Shown here piece after piece: positions 12,278-25,015 of a stretch of 64,000 nucleotides of DNA. The notes below the pieces were generated by a model. That model saw nothing but the letters and a program-made list of their open reading frames with translations. It was not told the DNA's origin and searched no databases. Source of the stretch: Lethocerus indicus (taxonomy: Eukaryota; Arthropoda; Insecta; Hemiptera; Belostomatidae); contig JACDQD010000008.1 in NCBI GenBank assembly GCA_019843655.1, positions 16,712,442-16,776,441 on the forward strand, given 5' to 3'. The position numbers and the translations under genes were made by a program. Every line of letters begins with the position of its first letter. The stretch's first letter is position 1.

Positions 12278-15200
12278 CTGCAAAACAAAAGCCAAACAGG
12301 GAAACTACAGTCAGACCGCGATGAACGGAATCGATGTGATGAGATGCCGCTACAGCTCGCAGCCCACCGGTACACAGGTTATAAAAACTTCACACTATAC
12401 TCTACTGTCGCTCTGAGATGCGTAACGTACACTGTACGGAAGAGAGAGCAAATCGGACCGATCGTCTTGATCTTATATTTGATCGTTGGAACAGATCAAG
12501 AATGATGACCAACATATTGTCATAATCAACGTCACGCTATCGATACGACGTTCTGTTCCAGATCAATCTTTATTAAATCGAACGCATATTTATTCGTAAT
12601 TTTTATCTTACCGTCGAATTATTTATTTTTCAACGTTCCGGCAGTATGGCTAATATAATTTTATCGACTGTTGAACGGCGCTGATTTTCCACGCTGCGAG
12701 ATTAGATTGCACCGGTGAGGATTGCGCAAAATGCGGTGGACCGCAAGCAGTAGTGACAAAACAAATAAATAGTATTGCCAGTAATGGAACACAACGGCCA
12801 TTTAATGATTTCGTGAAGCACGAACTGAACACGATATTCAATTTAACACTAGTTAATACGATACGTCGGTATTGGGAACTGAATACCGTTGAGCAAGCCG
12901 AAGCGATAATTGGACCGATGAACCCCTAAACCACTTACGTGAGATAAGATAACGCTTCAATACACCGCTCAGAACTATATCGTTGCTCGTCTTTTCCGTG
13001 TGTTTATAATAATCGATGCCTCGTGCAACTTAAGGATCATCATTCATATTGATGAAGACGAAATAACGTAATGAGACTTCTAGACTACCGGCAAGGTTTG
13101 CTAATAGAAGCTGTTAATTGTAATGCAGTAATAATTAAGCTACAATAATACGAGCTCGCTAACGGGAAGTGCGCGACCCATATTTTTCCGCGGCGAGAAA
13201 TCTCGATTCTCCGATTTGTGAAACGAGATATTGGAACTTCGTTTGATGTGTGTCGAGCTCGATGCAGAGCCCCGAGCGGGGTGAAAGTACTCGGCCGGAA
13301 ACGGGCGCAGGTGCGCTACGAGCGCTCCTGTCCCTGAGCTAAGTTAACCGAGTTCTTAGAGGACAGTCAAATACAACTTTACCAATCGGGCGTGTAAATT
13401 ATATGGCCGAATTAAATTATTTTATCCCTTCAATAAATATGCTCTACTTTATACTGACGTCAATTTAAGAAACCTGTTAGGCGGCCCGCGAGGGTTCGGC
13501 ACAATTCCGTCACAAAGTTAGTCACACTTTGTCAGCGGTCTTACTGGTTCTGTCATTGCACCCAAATGCGTAGGTGCAGGGTTTATTAAATACACGGAAG
13601 AAGGTAAGGGTAACGAAACAAAACATTTTAATAAACGCGTTTACCTCGTATATAGGATATTTTCCCGTGGCGAGTCTAGTGCAACTAATTTATAGGCAAT
13701 TGATCACTAATTTATTCGGGCGAGATATCGGAGGGGAAAGCTGGACGGTCGAGAAAAGGTATAAAAAGGAGCCGTTGTCGATGGTTGTGGGGGGAGAAAG
13801 GCGGCCGCCTCCGACCGACCCACTATCCCACCTCCCCTCAAAATTTCACTTTCCGTTCCCACCGGTCCAATTATTCGCTCTGGGGGGCTGGCAAGCCGGC
13901 CTACCGTTTGCCAAACACCGAGTCCGATCCTCCTCTTTTTCTCGACAAATTAACTCGAGGTTTCGCGTATCGCTGCCCCGGACGGAAGGAAAATGGCCGA
14001 ACCGCGTTACGGTATTTCCGCCGATATAGACAACAGAGTTGACGCTAGCGGCGGAAGGAAATTTAAAAGACGGTCGTCCCCCGGTTAGTCGGTTCCGTTT
14101 TATATCGGACTCCCTCTGGAGTTTTTCTCTCGAAACAACTAGTTAATGAGTTCAAATAATTGGGCGCCGTTCAGAACCTCGCCCTAAATTCGAACGGTCG
14201 AGAAAGAGGCTCAAGGCTAGCCGGGAACCGTCGCCCGACGAGGTTTTATGTTTCTATGGGGGGAGAAAAAGCGCATATTTCTATTTTAAAATTGAGAAGA
14301 GATTGTAGGAACCGACATCGAGATTATGTTTCATCTTGCCGATGGAAGGGGACATAAAACTAGACAGTAAAACTCGATACAGGCAACAATTCGATACATC
14401 TTAAATATTCGCTCATTACACGGAGTTACATCGAGTAGAACGTCTATTTACCTTAACTAAAGCGGAAGGCAGGCTGGGGCGGTGCCGGACTAAGGTGGTC
14501 TACGTCTGTTCGGGGTCGATGGTTGGCTCGAGTCCCAGTAGAGGCCGGCTGGCATGACGTCCGTCCGAGGTGTCCGGGAGAGATTGATTTTGCGCCCGAG
14601 CAGGCCGTGAGCGGTGGCGACGAGTGGCGGCCGGTGAATGCCCGCTGGGGGACGGTGGCGGCGGCCCGTACCCGGTACCCGCCCGCCCCCCACCACTAGG
14701 CCGCCGCCGGTGGGGGGCCACTTCTTCCTACGCCTCCCGAGGGAAACCCCGTCGCCCGCGCTACGATCCCCAATCCACTCCCCCACCAACCGCCGGCTCC
14801 ACTTCTAACCACCGAAACCCGCGTTATTCTCGATTGAGGTCAGGACGAGGTTTCACGAGACGTCCAGTGCATCCCGGCTCGAATTACGCATTAATGATTT
14901 ATAAAACGCGATCGTTGAAATAAACCGCTGCGTGTCGGGGCTCTGTCGCGGCAATTTTATGTTCCCGCATCTCTCGGTCCGACCTAAATCCGTGCTCGTC
15001 TCCGGTTTTCCCATTTCCTTGGAAACTTCCATTTCTGCCTCCGTATCATCGGCGATGAATTTTACGACGTAAAAGATTAATTATCCCCTTTCTCTCAGCC
15101 CAATGAAATTTTCGTGAAATAATCTAGGCGGTAGACTCAAGTCTACGCTTCCGCAGGAATGAATATACTCCACTCGCGATAGAATAATTGATGCCACATC

Positions 15201-16359
15201 AATCTGACCGTTTAGACTGCTCCTTAAAAAAATATCCCGCTGCCAAGAATTTTTGCGTGCGCCAGAGTTAGTATTTTTTTTATAAATCCTCGTTACTCTA
15301 GACTTCGTCCACTAAAAATAAACTAATAAATTCACGGTTCCATCGGCGCGAAGGTCCGCGTTCTGATTTTTTTCCGTTGGCTTCCCGCCCGCTCCTCTGG
15401 AAAAAGAGGTCGGTTCGTTTCCACCACAGCGAAAATGTACTTCTCATCCCGCCAAGATACCGCGTTCCTTGGCGATGGAATTATACCGTTAAATTTTGCA
15501 ATACAACATACTGTATTTTGCGACTTTCCCCGCTGATCCCGTGCAATATGTTCGGAAAATCAAATTCGCATCCGCCAATTCGAAGGTCCGACCCAAGTCC
15601 GAGTTCTCCTCTAGATTTCGATGGCTGTTCTGAAGGGGCCCCCAGGAATCGCGAATGCAGTTTGTATAAACTGCTACCTCTTTGATAAATGAAACATCAG
15701 TATGGCTTATACGGGATAATGCAAGTAACGATTTGTGAATTTAAGATCCAATCCCCGAAAAGTAATAAACTGGATTTTGTTGAATGTTTCCAAATATTCC
15801 ATTCCAACCGAACTCGGTACAAGTTCTCCTAGATTGTATCTCTCTTAATCCGCTATCACTTCCCACCGTAATTGTCAAATTAAATCCGTAAAAAATGTAC
15901 ATAGAACCCGCTATCCGAAACTGATATAGTAATATCATTGGACCGCTTGGCCTTGTAGTTTGACTTTCGTTTCCATAGATGACGCTGTTGGTTAACAAAT
16001 TAATGTTGCGACCTATGACCCTCATCCTAGAGCGAGAGAGGAAGATGAAATCCTTAATGGAGACCCTTTCCTCTGAAACCGAAGGATGACCGCAATATTT
16101 TTCCGTCCGTCGACCGTTACCCCAGCGATTCTTCGAGTTTACATAACCGGGATTGGGAAATTACTCGGTGATTGAGTCTGAGGGGTGAATGACTGGTAGG
16201 AGGATTTTGTACGAAGGTGTTGATGATAATAAAATCTCCCATCCTATAAGATATCGGTATAATATGTAATGTATTTGAATTATTGCCTCACGCAGCATGA
16301 TTCTGAATAATTGGCCGTTCCGATGATATTCTTGAAATTTTATCCTCCCTCTCAGATAC
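12278..16359. other. Non-genic stretch with GC-rich islands
   Basis: Contains GC- and CpG-rich patches near 13.7-14.1 kb and 14.46-14.9 kb separated by AT-richer DNA. The frames in the islands are open in several phases at once and lack paired splice signals, so they read as composition effects. A TATA-like site lies at 13760. No protein family was recognised. Confidence 0.4.
13760..13767 (+). promoter_or_regulatory. TATA-box-like TATAAAAA
   Basis: TATAAAAAGG lies between GC-rich flanks, the classic setting of a TATA promoter. An overlapping plus-strand frame (13574-14029) runs through it but has no recognisable protein, so no transcript can be assigned. Confidence 0.25.
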
Positions 16360-16360
16360 G

Positions 16361-17013
16361 AGGGTCAGTCAATAAGTAAAGAGAAAAACAGCTGTTGTTT
16401 CACTATGGTTTATTAGATGAATCTATTATTCGACATAGTCCTCCACTGCATTCCTAAACACGTGTCCCATCGCTTTGCTAAAGTTTTTTTTAAATGCCAG
16501 AAGCAAAAAATTCCTTGTCTCGAAGTTTGACCCAGATCGGGACATTTCTTTAGACGTGTCCATTAGGTGCGGAACTTGACGAATCCGCGCGATGACTGCT
16601 TGAGGGAGCTAAAAAGAAAAAAGAAAATTGGAAGACTGGTGAGCCGAAAATGAAGCGTTGCAGAAACTCCTAATTTATGAATGATTTCAAGCGTTGGATG
16701 TCGGTGAACTTTATCGGCCGGTGGTTGAGTCTTCATGATGGGGGTTTGCTTGACGGCAGAATTCTTGAACTTTTTCTTCTTGTCAGGAGAACTTTTCTTC
16801 GATTTAAAGATAATTCCTGTCTTTCGATTGGCCAGAACTGGATCAGACTCCTGGTCGCGAGGACATTTTTGGCCGTAGGCGTAAAAAAGAAGACAGCCAG
16901 TAAACCGACGGGATAAGAGTATACTTGTAGTGGGCGATCAAGTTCAAAAATAATTAAATTTGTCCAATAAACCATACTTAAACTATAACCTTAGCTATTG
17001 GATGACCCTCGTA
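16361..17013. mobile_element. Decayed mariner-like transposon
   Basis: The left end reads TA-CGAGGGTCAGTCAATAAGT and the right end GACCCTCG-TA after TATTGGAT. They form imperfect terminal inverted repeats flanked by TA, the hallmark target duplication of Tc1/mariner elements. Inside, minus-strand frames keep traces of a mariner transposase: near 16.93 kb a segment resembling the HPPYSPDLAP-DYFLF catalytic region, and near 16.45 kb an RWDTCLGMQ-like segment resembling the usual RW-KCI C-terminal motif. At about 650 bp, instead of roughly 1.3 kb, with frameshifts and stops, it is internally deleted and cannot encode an active enzyme. Confidence 0.7.
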
Positions 17014-20000
17014 AATTCCTAAATGAGGGTAAAAGTTCAAGATAAAACCTGGTTCAGTCTTAGCCTGTTTCTTGGACCCCCCCCCTTCAGCGTATTTTGG
17101 ATTAATAATCCCGACTATTCCTCAATTTCCATCGCATTTATTATTTCCCTAAATGAGATTAGTGAACGCCCGATGCCATTTTTAGTATCTCATACCGTAA
17201 ATACAATGGTACAACGATACCATAATACATAAAAACGGCAATGAGAGTTCGAATTATTCCTGAGAACTAGGTCCTATAAACCTAAACCCATTAATTACAT
17301 GATCCGTTGGCCACGACCTAAACTCGATTCCTCTATTGACTGAACTTACTAAAAAAACCCGATATCAATATCCCTGAATATTCCCGCCTGGAAGACTTCC
17401 CGTATAACTAGTCAGTGTGCAGGTACCTTACTCCAAGGCCGCGCTAACTAATTCCATACATCGTTCAAACCGAGTTAGGCTTCAACTGGGAGTTTAACGA
17501 CGATTGTAACAAACAACAGCTAATTCCATTACCCGAGATAATATGGGAGAGATAAATACAGTTCAGCTCGAGAGTTCTACCTTTCCCCGCTCTAGCAGTT
17601 GTGAGGGCTTCCGCGAAGTAGACACGTTATGTCAGTATTATGTCAGTATTGCGCAATTATTCCGCATCCAATTCGATATTATTCTGGGCCCTGAACGCGA
17701 CTAATGGACTCCGGGGGCCGACCAGTGAAAATTATGCGCCATGATTCCGGTCTTGAGGCTTCCCTGACGATCTGGCCTTCAAACTCATAAATATACACGT
17801 GTATTTATATATCAGGAAGTCCAATCATTGCTCGCGGCCTAAATTTCTATTAATACGTTTATTTTCAATGTTTTCTTTATTACGCTCGCTATTTTATTGT
17901 GCCCGTAAAATAAATACACGAATCCGCCATTCCAAAGATGCCAGATCTAACCATTCGTTTATCCGATTGAGGCAGTTTTTCTGACTGAGAAAAAATCAAT
18001 TCGCTTCCGAAAAATCGTAATTTTTATATTACTAGCTTCAATTTGCAGCTCATAAAGATGTTTGGGAAAGAATCGTCGTGCAAGTATCCATCGAAATACA
18101 CTCGAAACATCGAACACTCTTCTCGTCTCTTGTGCCCTATTCACGAGGGCCGATTACTGTTCGAAGGCGCTACAAATAGAAATTTCTTACAGAATCCTGA
18201 AAAACGCCTAATTTCAACAGTAATCGTTCTGTCACGGTTGATTACAACATTACGAAATATAATTATAGCCCAGTTTCAGAAAACAATTTAATTATAGTTA
18301 TTTATGCGTGGTGTTTATAATTCCGTTTAGGACTCGAATTCGGCAGTTGAAACGTTCGGAAAGATGCAGTTCATATTTTTTGAGTACATTATTTTGTCCC
18401 GCCGGAATATACGTAAACCTCAACGCTGAACAGTATACGTATTTTATGTGGGTATTTAATTTCAATTTAAGAATTAATAATTATCGTTTAATATTGAGTG
18501 TTTTGTTTTTTCACTCTTCCGGTGTATTCAGACATATTAATGCTATCGGATTTATAAATATCCTCGAGGAATTGACGTTTCAGGTTATTGGAGGCTTATC
18601 GAACCATTCCGTTGAACCATGCCCATGTTCGACTGTTGATTTGTGGGCTGTATCCATCTTGAATGAATACTTGCTGACTGCATCATGACCTTGGGGGGGC
18701 AATCTCAAATTGCATTGCAATTATAGCTGTAGGATATTATCTTCCAAATATCCGTTGGGTGTCCGCGGGATGCCTAATATATCTGATAGTAATCCGGAAT
18801 CGAAATACAACGCTACAACAAATGGCCGTGCGACAGCCACCACAGTCAGGAAGTGTATATAATTTCTGATAAATACTTCCTCTGATCGTTGTATATATCT
18901 GCAATACATATAAGCGAAGCGTTAAAGTATTTATAACAAAAATTTAACGGAACAAAGTAGGGGTGAGTCTGGAGCCGAGTTGGACCCTGGGCATTCACGA
19001 CGCAAACCCAGCCACCTTCGGTTTCGCCAAATCTCCACTTGGGCGAAAGATATCCCCACTGCCACTGAATAACAGCAACGATTCACTTAAACGGGGACGG
19101 CCTTTTTAGATTGCAGAGGGCCTTCAGGAAAAAAGCACGGTCCCTGAAGTCCGTCGTTCGGGACCATAGGTCGGAGCTGAGAGCGGACCTTACCTTCTTG
19201 AGGGGGGAGGGGGTGGGCGAATTGGTTCATCCTAACGCAACTGCCGGTTTACTTTCTCGGCTGCGGGGTCGGCGATCCCGTTTGAATGGATCAAGCAATA
19301 AGGGGATCTCCGTTCCCAGTGTTTTTTTTATTACAATCGATACTGGGATAATTTTCAGCTGCACTTCCAGTGCATCCAGCGCTCTCCGGGCGTCCCTCAA
19401 AACCCGAGAACAATCGAGATTCAATTCTTCGTTTTCTTCGCATTTTCTTCTCTCGAATTTTTCTTGAACTTAAGCGTCTTTCCGAGCCTACTTTTCGGCT
19501 CCAATCCTACTGGAGTACATTATGCTGTCTTATTTTCTAAACCCCGAATTGTCGTTCTGTACGTAGATGATGTCTTCTCTCTTGTCGGATGCCGTTGAAT
19601 AATCACTAAAACGATGTTATATTTTCGTATCGGCTATAATAGAAAGGTGGAACATGGCCTACGGTCCATCTTATACCGAAATCGGAAGCGACGTTTAAAT
19701 GCCTACTAATAAAATTGAACCGTAATTGAAAAGTGTAGGGTATCGATGTTTGCTTGTGCCCTAAGTTGTGCAATACCGGTCGTTTCAAATTTTGTTCAGA
19801 ATTTCTATTCAAATACAAGGTAAAACGAAGCAGTTCCTAAACAACTATCGCATATTTTGTCAGCTTGATTTTGCAACGGTGAAGCTTACGTTTCAAAAAA
19901 TACGAACTAACTAATTACTATTTCACAAAAATTACAATTCTTATACACATTATATAAATATAAAGCCCCTTTTTGATTAGCGAACCTTCCTCTAAAACTC

Positions 20001-20095
20001 CAGCGCGTGCTTAGCGGAAACATTGTGTTATACCTCAGAAAGATTCTCAAAAAAACATTTACTACTGGAATAAATTTAGTGCTGTATCCGAGACA

Positions 20096-20098
<3 letters not shown>
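17014..20098. other. Non-genic stretch
   Basis: No exon chain or RNA gene seen. The frames around 19.1-19.47 kb are open on both strands, which suggests composition rather than coding, and neither resembles a known protein. Confidence 0.4.

Positions 20099-20154
<56 letters not shown>
20099..20154. repeat. (AT)n microsatellite
   Basis: Uninterrupted AT dinucleotide run of about 56 bp. Confidence 0.95.
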
Positions 20155-20156
<2 letters not shown>

Positions 20157-22807
20157 AAATTGTTAACATCTCTGTCCTAATTAACATGCAGGATTGCCGT
20201 CTCAATTCGTGCAGGTTCCATGCGAGAAATGACAAAAACCTTTTTAATATTAGTTCTTCCTGTTTCTTACGCGAGACACACAATTGGAAGTACACGGAGA
20301 TTTTACAGCAATCCGTACAGCTACACGTTTCGGTTCATGCGATTGCACTGTCTTACACAAAATTTCAACTTACTTTTGCAAACTGCAATTTTAAGGTTAT
20401 TCTAATTTGACGGTAAGTCATGCAGAAATCAATTGTCTCAAAGTGACGATGGTGGTAGTAATAGTTCAAACAGCTTTCACATTCCTATATGCCCAGTAAG
20501 AAAGTAAACGGTCAGTGAGAGCTAAATGTCGATTTCTTTAAAAAAATCTACAATTTCGAATACCCTGATGCTACTATTACTTATAAAAAATGTACTGTTT
20601 TTTCGTTCATTTCGACGCCGAGGATGATTACGATGTAAAATAGAGCGTGAAGAATATCAGATAATTTGTCTGATATTCCCGGTGGAGTCGTATCGAATGG
20701 TAGATTGAGTTTTGTTCGTTCTGTGGTGCCTATAATTTTATTACGTTTCACACAAAAAAATTGGATTAATGACAAAACAGGTGTATATTTTCGAATTGCT
20801 TAGCTTGTGTTCGACTAGGACGAATACTTTGTTTATTATCGGAATTTAGTTTCAAATTTAATTTATTATACATATCAACTTTGATTAACCTCACAGTGTA
20901 CATGTATTCGATTTACCATTCTTCGGAATGATTTTAGTTCCTTTTTATTTTGTTATTTCTTCTTTGGCAAATTTCGAATTTACAGTAATTTACTACAGTT
21001 TTTGTTCGACGGGTTAGCTTATATTTTTCGATCGTAGTAATTGTGAATCTGTAGTGATGTGAAAATACGGATGGATGGATGTAAGTAAGGGTGATAATAT
21101 GGAGCGTAGCAATGAAAGACTATCTCTGCAATAGGCACTCCAGACAAACCAGAAACACTCACACCCGACAGGAACACACTGCAGATTACTAGAGAGCACC
21201 AGCTTTACAAACAGGTAAAGTAAACGAGACGGGACCGGTGCATTTGCTATTCGTACATCGCTCACCATGCGTCACAAAGCTCCACCCCGTTTCTAATGGA
21301 AAGGTTAAACCATTCACGTTGAAAACATTCAGAAACATTTAGTTTTATCTGTACTTTTTAAAAATTTAAAAACAGTGCAAAATTATATTAATTCCAGACA
21401 AAGCGTAAAACTCACAGATGCACTAACAAAAGCGGATGTTAATCGAATAATGAAGCTACACATGAAATACATATCTGAAACATGTCTGAGATGCGGTGAT
21501 AGGGATGAAAACGTCAGAATGAAAATGAACAATTAAGATCGGATGTAACATTTAAGAGGGCCGCCGGGCGGGCTCGGACGGTCCCTCCAGTAGATGGTAG
21601 AATGCCGGATGAGTGTTGGACGTTTTCTCCCGGTCTACGCAGGGATAGGGTTCGGGAGAAAGGCTTGTAAAATAAAATTTCAGCGGTATATTAAACAATC
21701 GTAGATATTAACACAAACACAATATAACAATGTAGACAGGACAGGATAATACGGTAAAATGATTTCTACAAAAAGGTTTATCAACACTATATTCATTGGC
21801 AGAATATGAGGCAAATTACATTTCAGTTGATTGGTTATAGAAAACTAGGAGATTTGACAGAGGCATCAGGGCGGTGTCCCGGATACCGTTCACTAGACAG
21901 GGTGTTCGGTTTATGCAAGATGGCTGGCTGCCAGGGCCGATGGGACGCCCGTTTTCCAATTACCATTTCCCGCTCGGCTCGGGAAACTACCGGCCCGAGG
22001 AAATCAGGCTACCGTGGCGGACAATCTAACCCAGAAAAGGGATGGATATAAGATCTTGGACGCTTTCGTAACGTCTAGAAAGTGGAACCGGCGAGTGAAA
22101 ATAAGGAGCGGGTCCGCCTGCCCGAAGGGGTCCCTGGCCGCCCGGGCGTGGCCCCTGTATCGATTCCCCTCCCCTCACCCCCCCTCTGCCACTACCACTC
22201 GACCATCACCCACCACCCCCACCCCCACACCACCCTCAACCTAGACACGCCACACCGGATATCGATCCCCCGCGATGTAAGTAAAATATGCGAAGAGGAG
22301 CGGGCCGGCCGACGGGCGCGAGGCTAAACGTGAGAAGATCCCACACTGATGCCTCTGTATTGCCGAATCGATTACAGAGAATACGGCTCTGAGGGAGCTG
22401 GCTGACTGCCCCCAGTCGAGAAACAAAAGAAAAGGCGGTAAGCTCATCCGTGAACCAAGCGTAAATTTTGTATAAATGCGCCAAGGAAAAACAAAGAAAA
22501 TCTGTACAGATAAATATCACAAGAACGTCGGATTTAGAACACAGACTTGCAAAATCGATAATCTACATCAGTGCGTCACATGAAAGGTAACAGGTTTGAA
22601 CAGACGGGTAAGTATCAGGAATCGTAGTGATAAATGTAAGTGGAATAAGTATTGAAGATATTTTCGATGATGTCGAGCGATAAATAAGTTCCAAATGACT
22701 GATGGAGATGATGTTAGCAGAGTGATGCAGTTGCGAAGAGGTACATAGAGAGATAAGCGGAGGAATGCAGACAGATTTCTACTTGACTGATGTAGCACTA
22801 GGTCTTA
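20155..22807. other. Non-genic stretch
   Basis: AT-rich to about 21.5 kb, then GC- and CpG-rich to about 22.35 kb with C-rich runs. No paired splice sites or recognisable protein. Confidence 0.4.
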
Positions 22808-22938
22808 CTACACCATACGAGCAAATACACTCTTCTTTTGAACGCGGTATCCGCCTCCCATATTGGCCACCGGTCTGACCGATCGACCGAACTCCTCTCT
22901 CGACACGTCCGCACTATTTACTTCGTCCGTTTCCAATC
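22808..22938 (-). CDS. Terminal coding exon of an unidentified protein
   Basis: The minus strand shows a strong acceptor (TTTCTTTTTCCCGTACAG) followed by a 42-residue frame that begins LETDEVNSADVSREEF, continues through GRSVRPVANMGGGYRVQK and ends FARMV at a TAG. The first two bases complete a codon, so the upstream exon must end after one codon position. The exon at 24327-24421 does exactly that. The composition (acidic then basic, no hydrophobic stretch) suggests a cytoplasmic tail, perhaps of a membrane receptor, but no family was recognised. Confidence 0.5.
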
Positions 22939-24326
22939 CTGTACGGGAAAAAGAAAATGAAAATTTTAACTTGAAAATACTCGCCTTTTGAGTGAAAAGG
23001 TTACACGGCCTTTTAAGAGATACAAGATGAGAAATAAACCGGCATACCAATCGGAGAGGAGAGCGCGGTCAATTTTGTAATATTGGCATCGTTTTGATGA
23101 AATAATCAGCATGTAGAGAAAGAGCGACACCGGCTTCGTACTTATGTACAACGCTTGCGCAACGTTAGACATTTTCATCTGATAATGCAACAAACTTGAA
23201 GCGAATACATAGCGATACGGTATCGAAGCATTTTCTAAAGGAATACTTGCAGCATTATATAATATATGCCACCGAAATAGATTAACGTATAAAGAAAAAA
23301 ATTACGTTATTTCGAATACAAAATTTTCGTGTCTAAAGCCTCTTCAAATCGCAATTTAGTCTGTGGCAAATCTGTGCATAATGCCCGGGGAGAGAGTTGT
23401 GCCCATAATGGCCGGTGGCCTCAATCGAGGCTGGCTCCCACCGGAACACTTTCCCGACTCCGTCACAATTTCCGTGCAAATTAAATTCGAAATGAAATGC
23501 ATACAATTTAGATTAAAATCGTTTCAAATTTAACATTTAACAAAATATCGAATACTTAATTTTCAGTCAAATTTTAATTATCGATTTACCGAGAGAGCGA
23601 TTTGGGAAAATCACCTCGTCTAGAATAAACTTGAAATATTTGAAGTCGAAATAACGTACGGTAGCAAATAACGAACCAACTAGGTGGATGATGAAAAGAT
23701 GAAATGAGAATTCATGCGGGTTAAGTTGCATCAAATGGAAAGTGGGAAACCGAATGCAGACAAAGAATTAAAAAGGGGGTACGAATTATTATGAACCCAA
23801 CAATAAGTTTATGAACACCAAGAAAAAAACGAAGTTTAACGTATTTTTAAATATGTTAAAAGCAATTTATGAAAGTATGTTAAAATTTGAGAAACATCGA
23901 TGAGAAGCGCGCTCCCCAGCGCGGGCTCGGTACGGGGCGGCGGCCCTATTTCGCAGCGTTGCGCAACCGCAATTAGTTCCGTTCGGGGCGCTCGATCGCT
24001 GCACCGATGTCCGGCCGGATAACGGGGTTGTGCAATGGGCACCGGCCGGGGAGCTGCGCCCATCTGGGTATTTAGATAAGTACACCGAATACGCACCTGA
24101 TCTCTTCCCCGGTGGTCCGCCGGCGGTCTGCTCAGGTGTAGCCGCTCGGGTACCGGTACTGGCCGCCGTCCAACACGGCCGACTCCGCTCCGAAATTATC
24201 CCGCGTCCAATCCATTCTCGCCCGGTTACTCGATTCTAGTCACAGCCCAACTTGCCATTAGTAGTATGTCCGAGGTTAGGGTACTCTATAACAGTATTAT
24301 GAGATAAATGAGGTTTGGGCGCTTAC

Positions 24327-24421
24327 CTTTCCCGGTCCAGTCGGGAGGGTGTTCTCCGGGCGGCTGGTGTCGGCCGAATGAGGGTGCCGGGGTGCGCACC
24401 GGACCCGACACGCCTCGGACC
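24327..24421 (-). CDS. Proline-rich coding exon, probably joined to 22808-22938
   Basis: A good donor (AAAG|GTAAGC) ends a minus-strand frame reading VRGVSGPVRTPAPSFGR, then HQPPGEHPPDWTGK. It ends after one codon position and joins in phase to the terminal exon 1.4 kb away. The acceptor chosen (GCTGTCAG at 24422) has a weak pyrimidine tract. The frame stays open upstream for about 40 more codons, so the true start could be further up. The proline-rich tail is consistent with a cytoplasmic signalling or scaffold region. Upstream exons were not found. Confidence 0.4.
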
Positions 24422-24871
24422 CTGACAGCGCTATCTGTCCGGTCGATACCGTTGCCGGGGGTTGCAACCCTTCTCCAAATCTCATTGGCCGAAACCGGGG
24501 CACGTGTCCGAGGGGGATGGAACGATCAATAATTGCGTCTTTTCTCGGTATTAAATTTTGCCGCGGTGTCTGACGGCGGTATCACCGTTTTCCCGCATAG
24601 GGTGACCGTGAATATCCGAAAAATCATTTTTCCTTCGTATCGAATACGGATTTCTGATAACACAGTGAAAAGTAATAATCGAAATAATATCGATTACAGT
24701 TTTGACGGATGTCCGGTTTAGATATTGCACAACGTTACGACCGGTGTAATGATACGTACTCAAAGTCGTATTAAAGGCCACCAATTAAATATATTTGGGC
24801 GCATGACGATGTGAACACGATTAAAATAAGTCCGATAGTCTCGTCAATTTCGTGTGTTTCTGTATCATCTC

Positions 24872-24921
24872 GCGGGTTTGGTCTATTGCTAGACCGGTTT
24901 CGGCTGCACGCCATCTTCAAC
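24872..24921 (-). repeat. Dispersed repeat with hammerhead-like core (copy A)
   Basis: Read on the minus strand: TGAAGA, TGGC-GTGCA-GCC, GAAAC, then a hairpin GGTCTA-GCAA-TAGACC with six paired bases. The same arrangement occurs at 33862-33910 and 37212-37260. The conserved TGAAGA...GAAAC blocks around a short stem resemble the CUGANGA/GAAA core of hammerhead ribozymes. However, the first core base is T here and no clear cleavage triplet follows, so it may be inactive or only look-alike. Confidence 0.5.
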
Positions 24922-25015
24922 ATGGCACAATAACATTAATAACATCAATAACACTTCAACATCAATAAAAATGTCTTTAAATAAAAATTACTAGATATAG
25001 ATTAACTACGGCCCG

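Noticed and set aside
14490..14923. Overlapping frames on both strands in a GC-rich patch
   Set aside because: Open in several phases at once, no paired splice signals, no recognisable protein.
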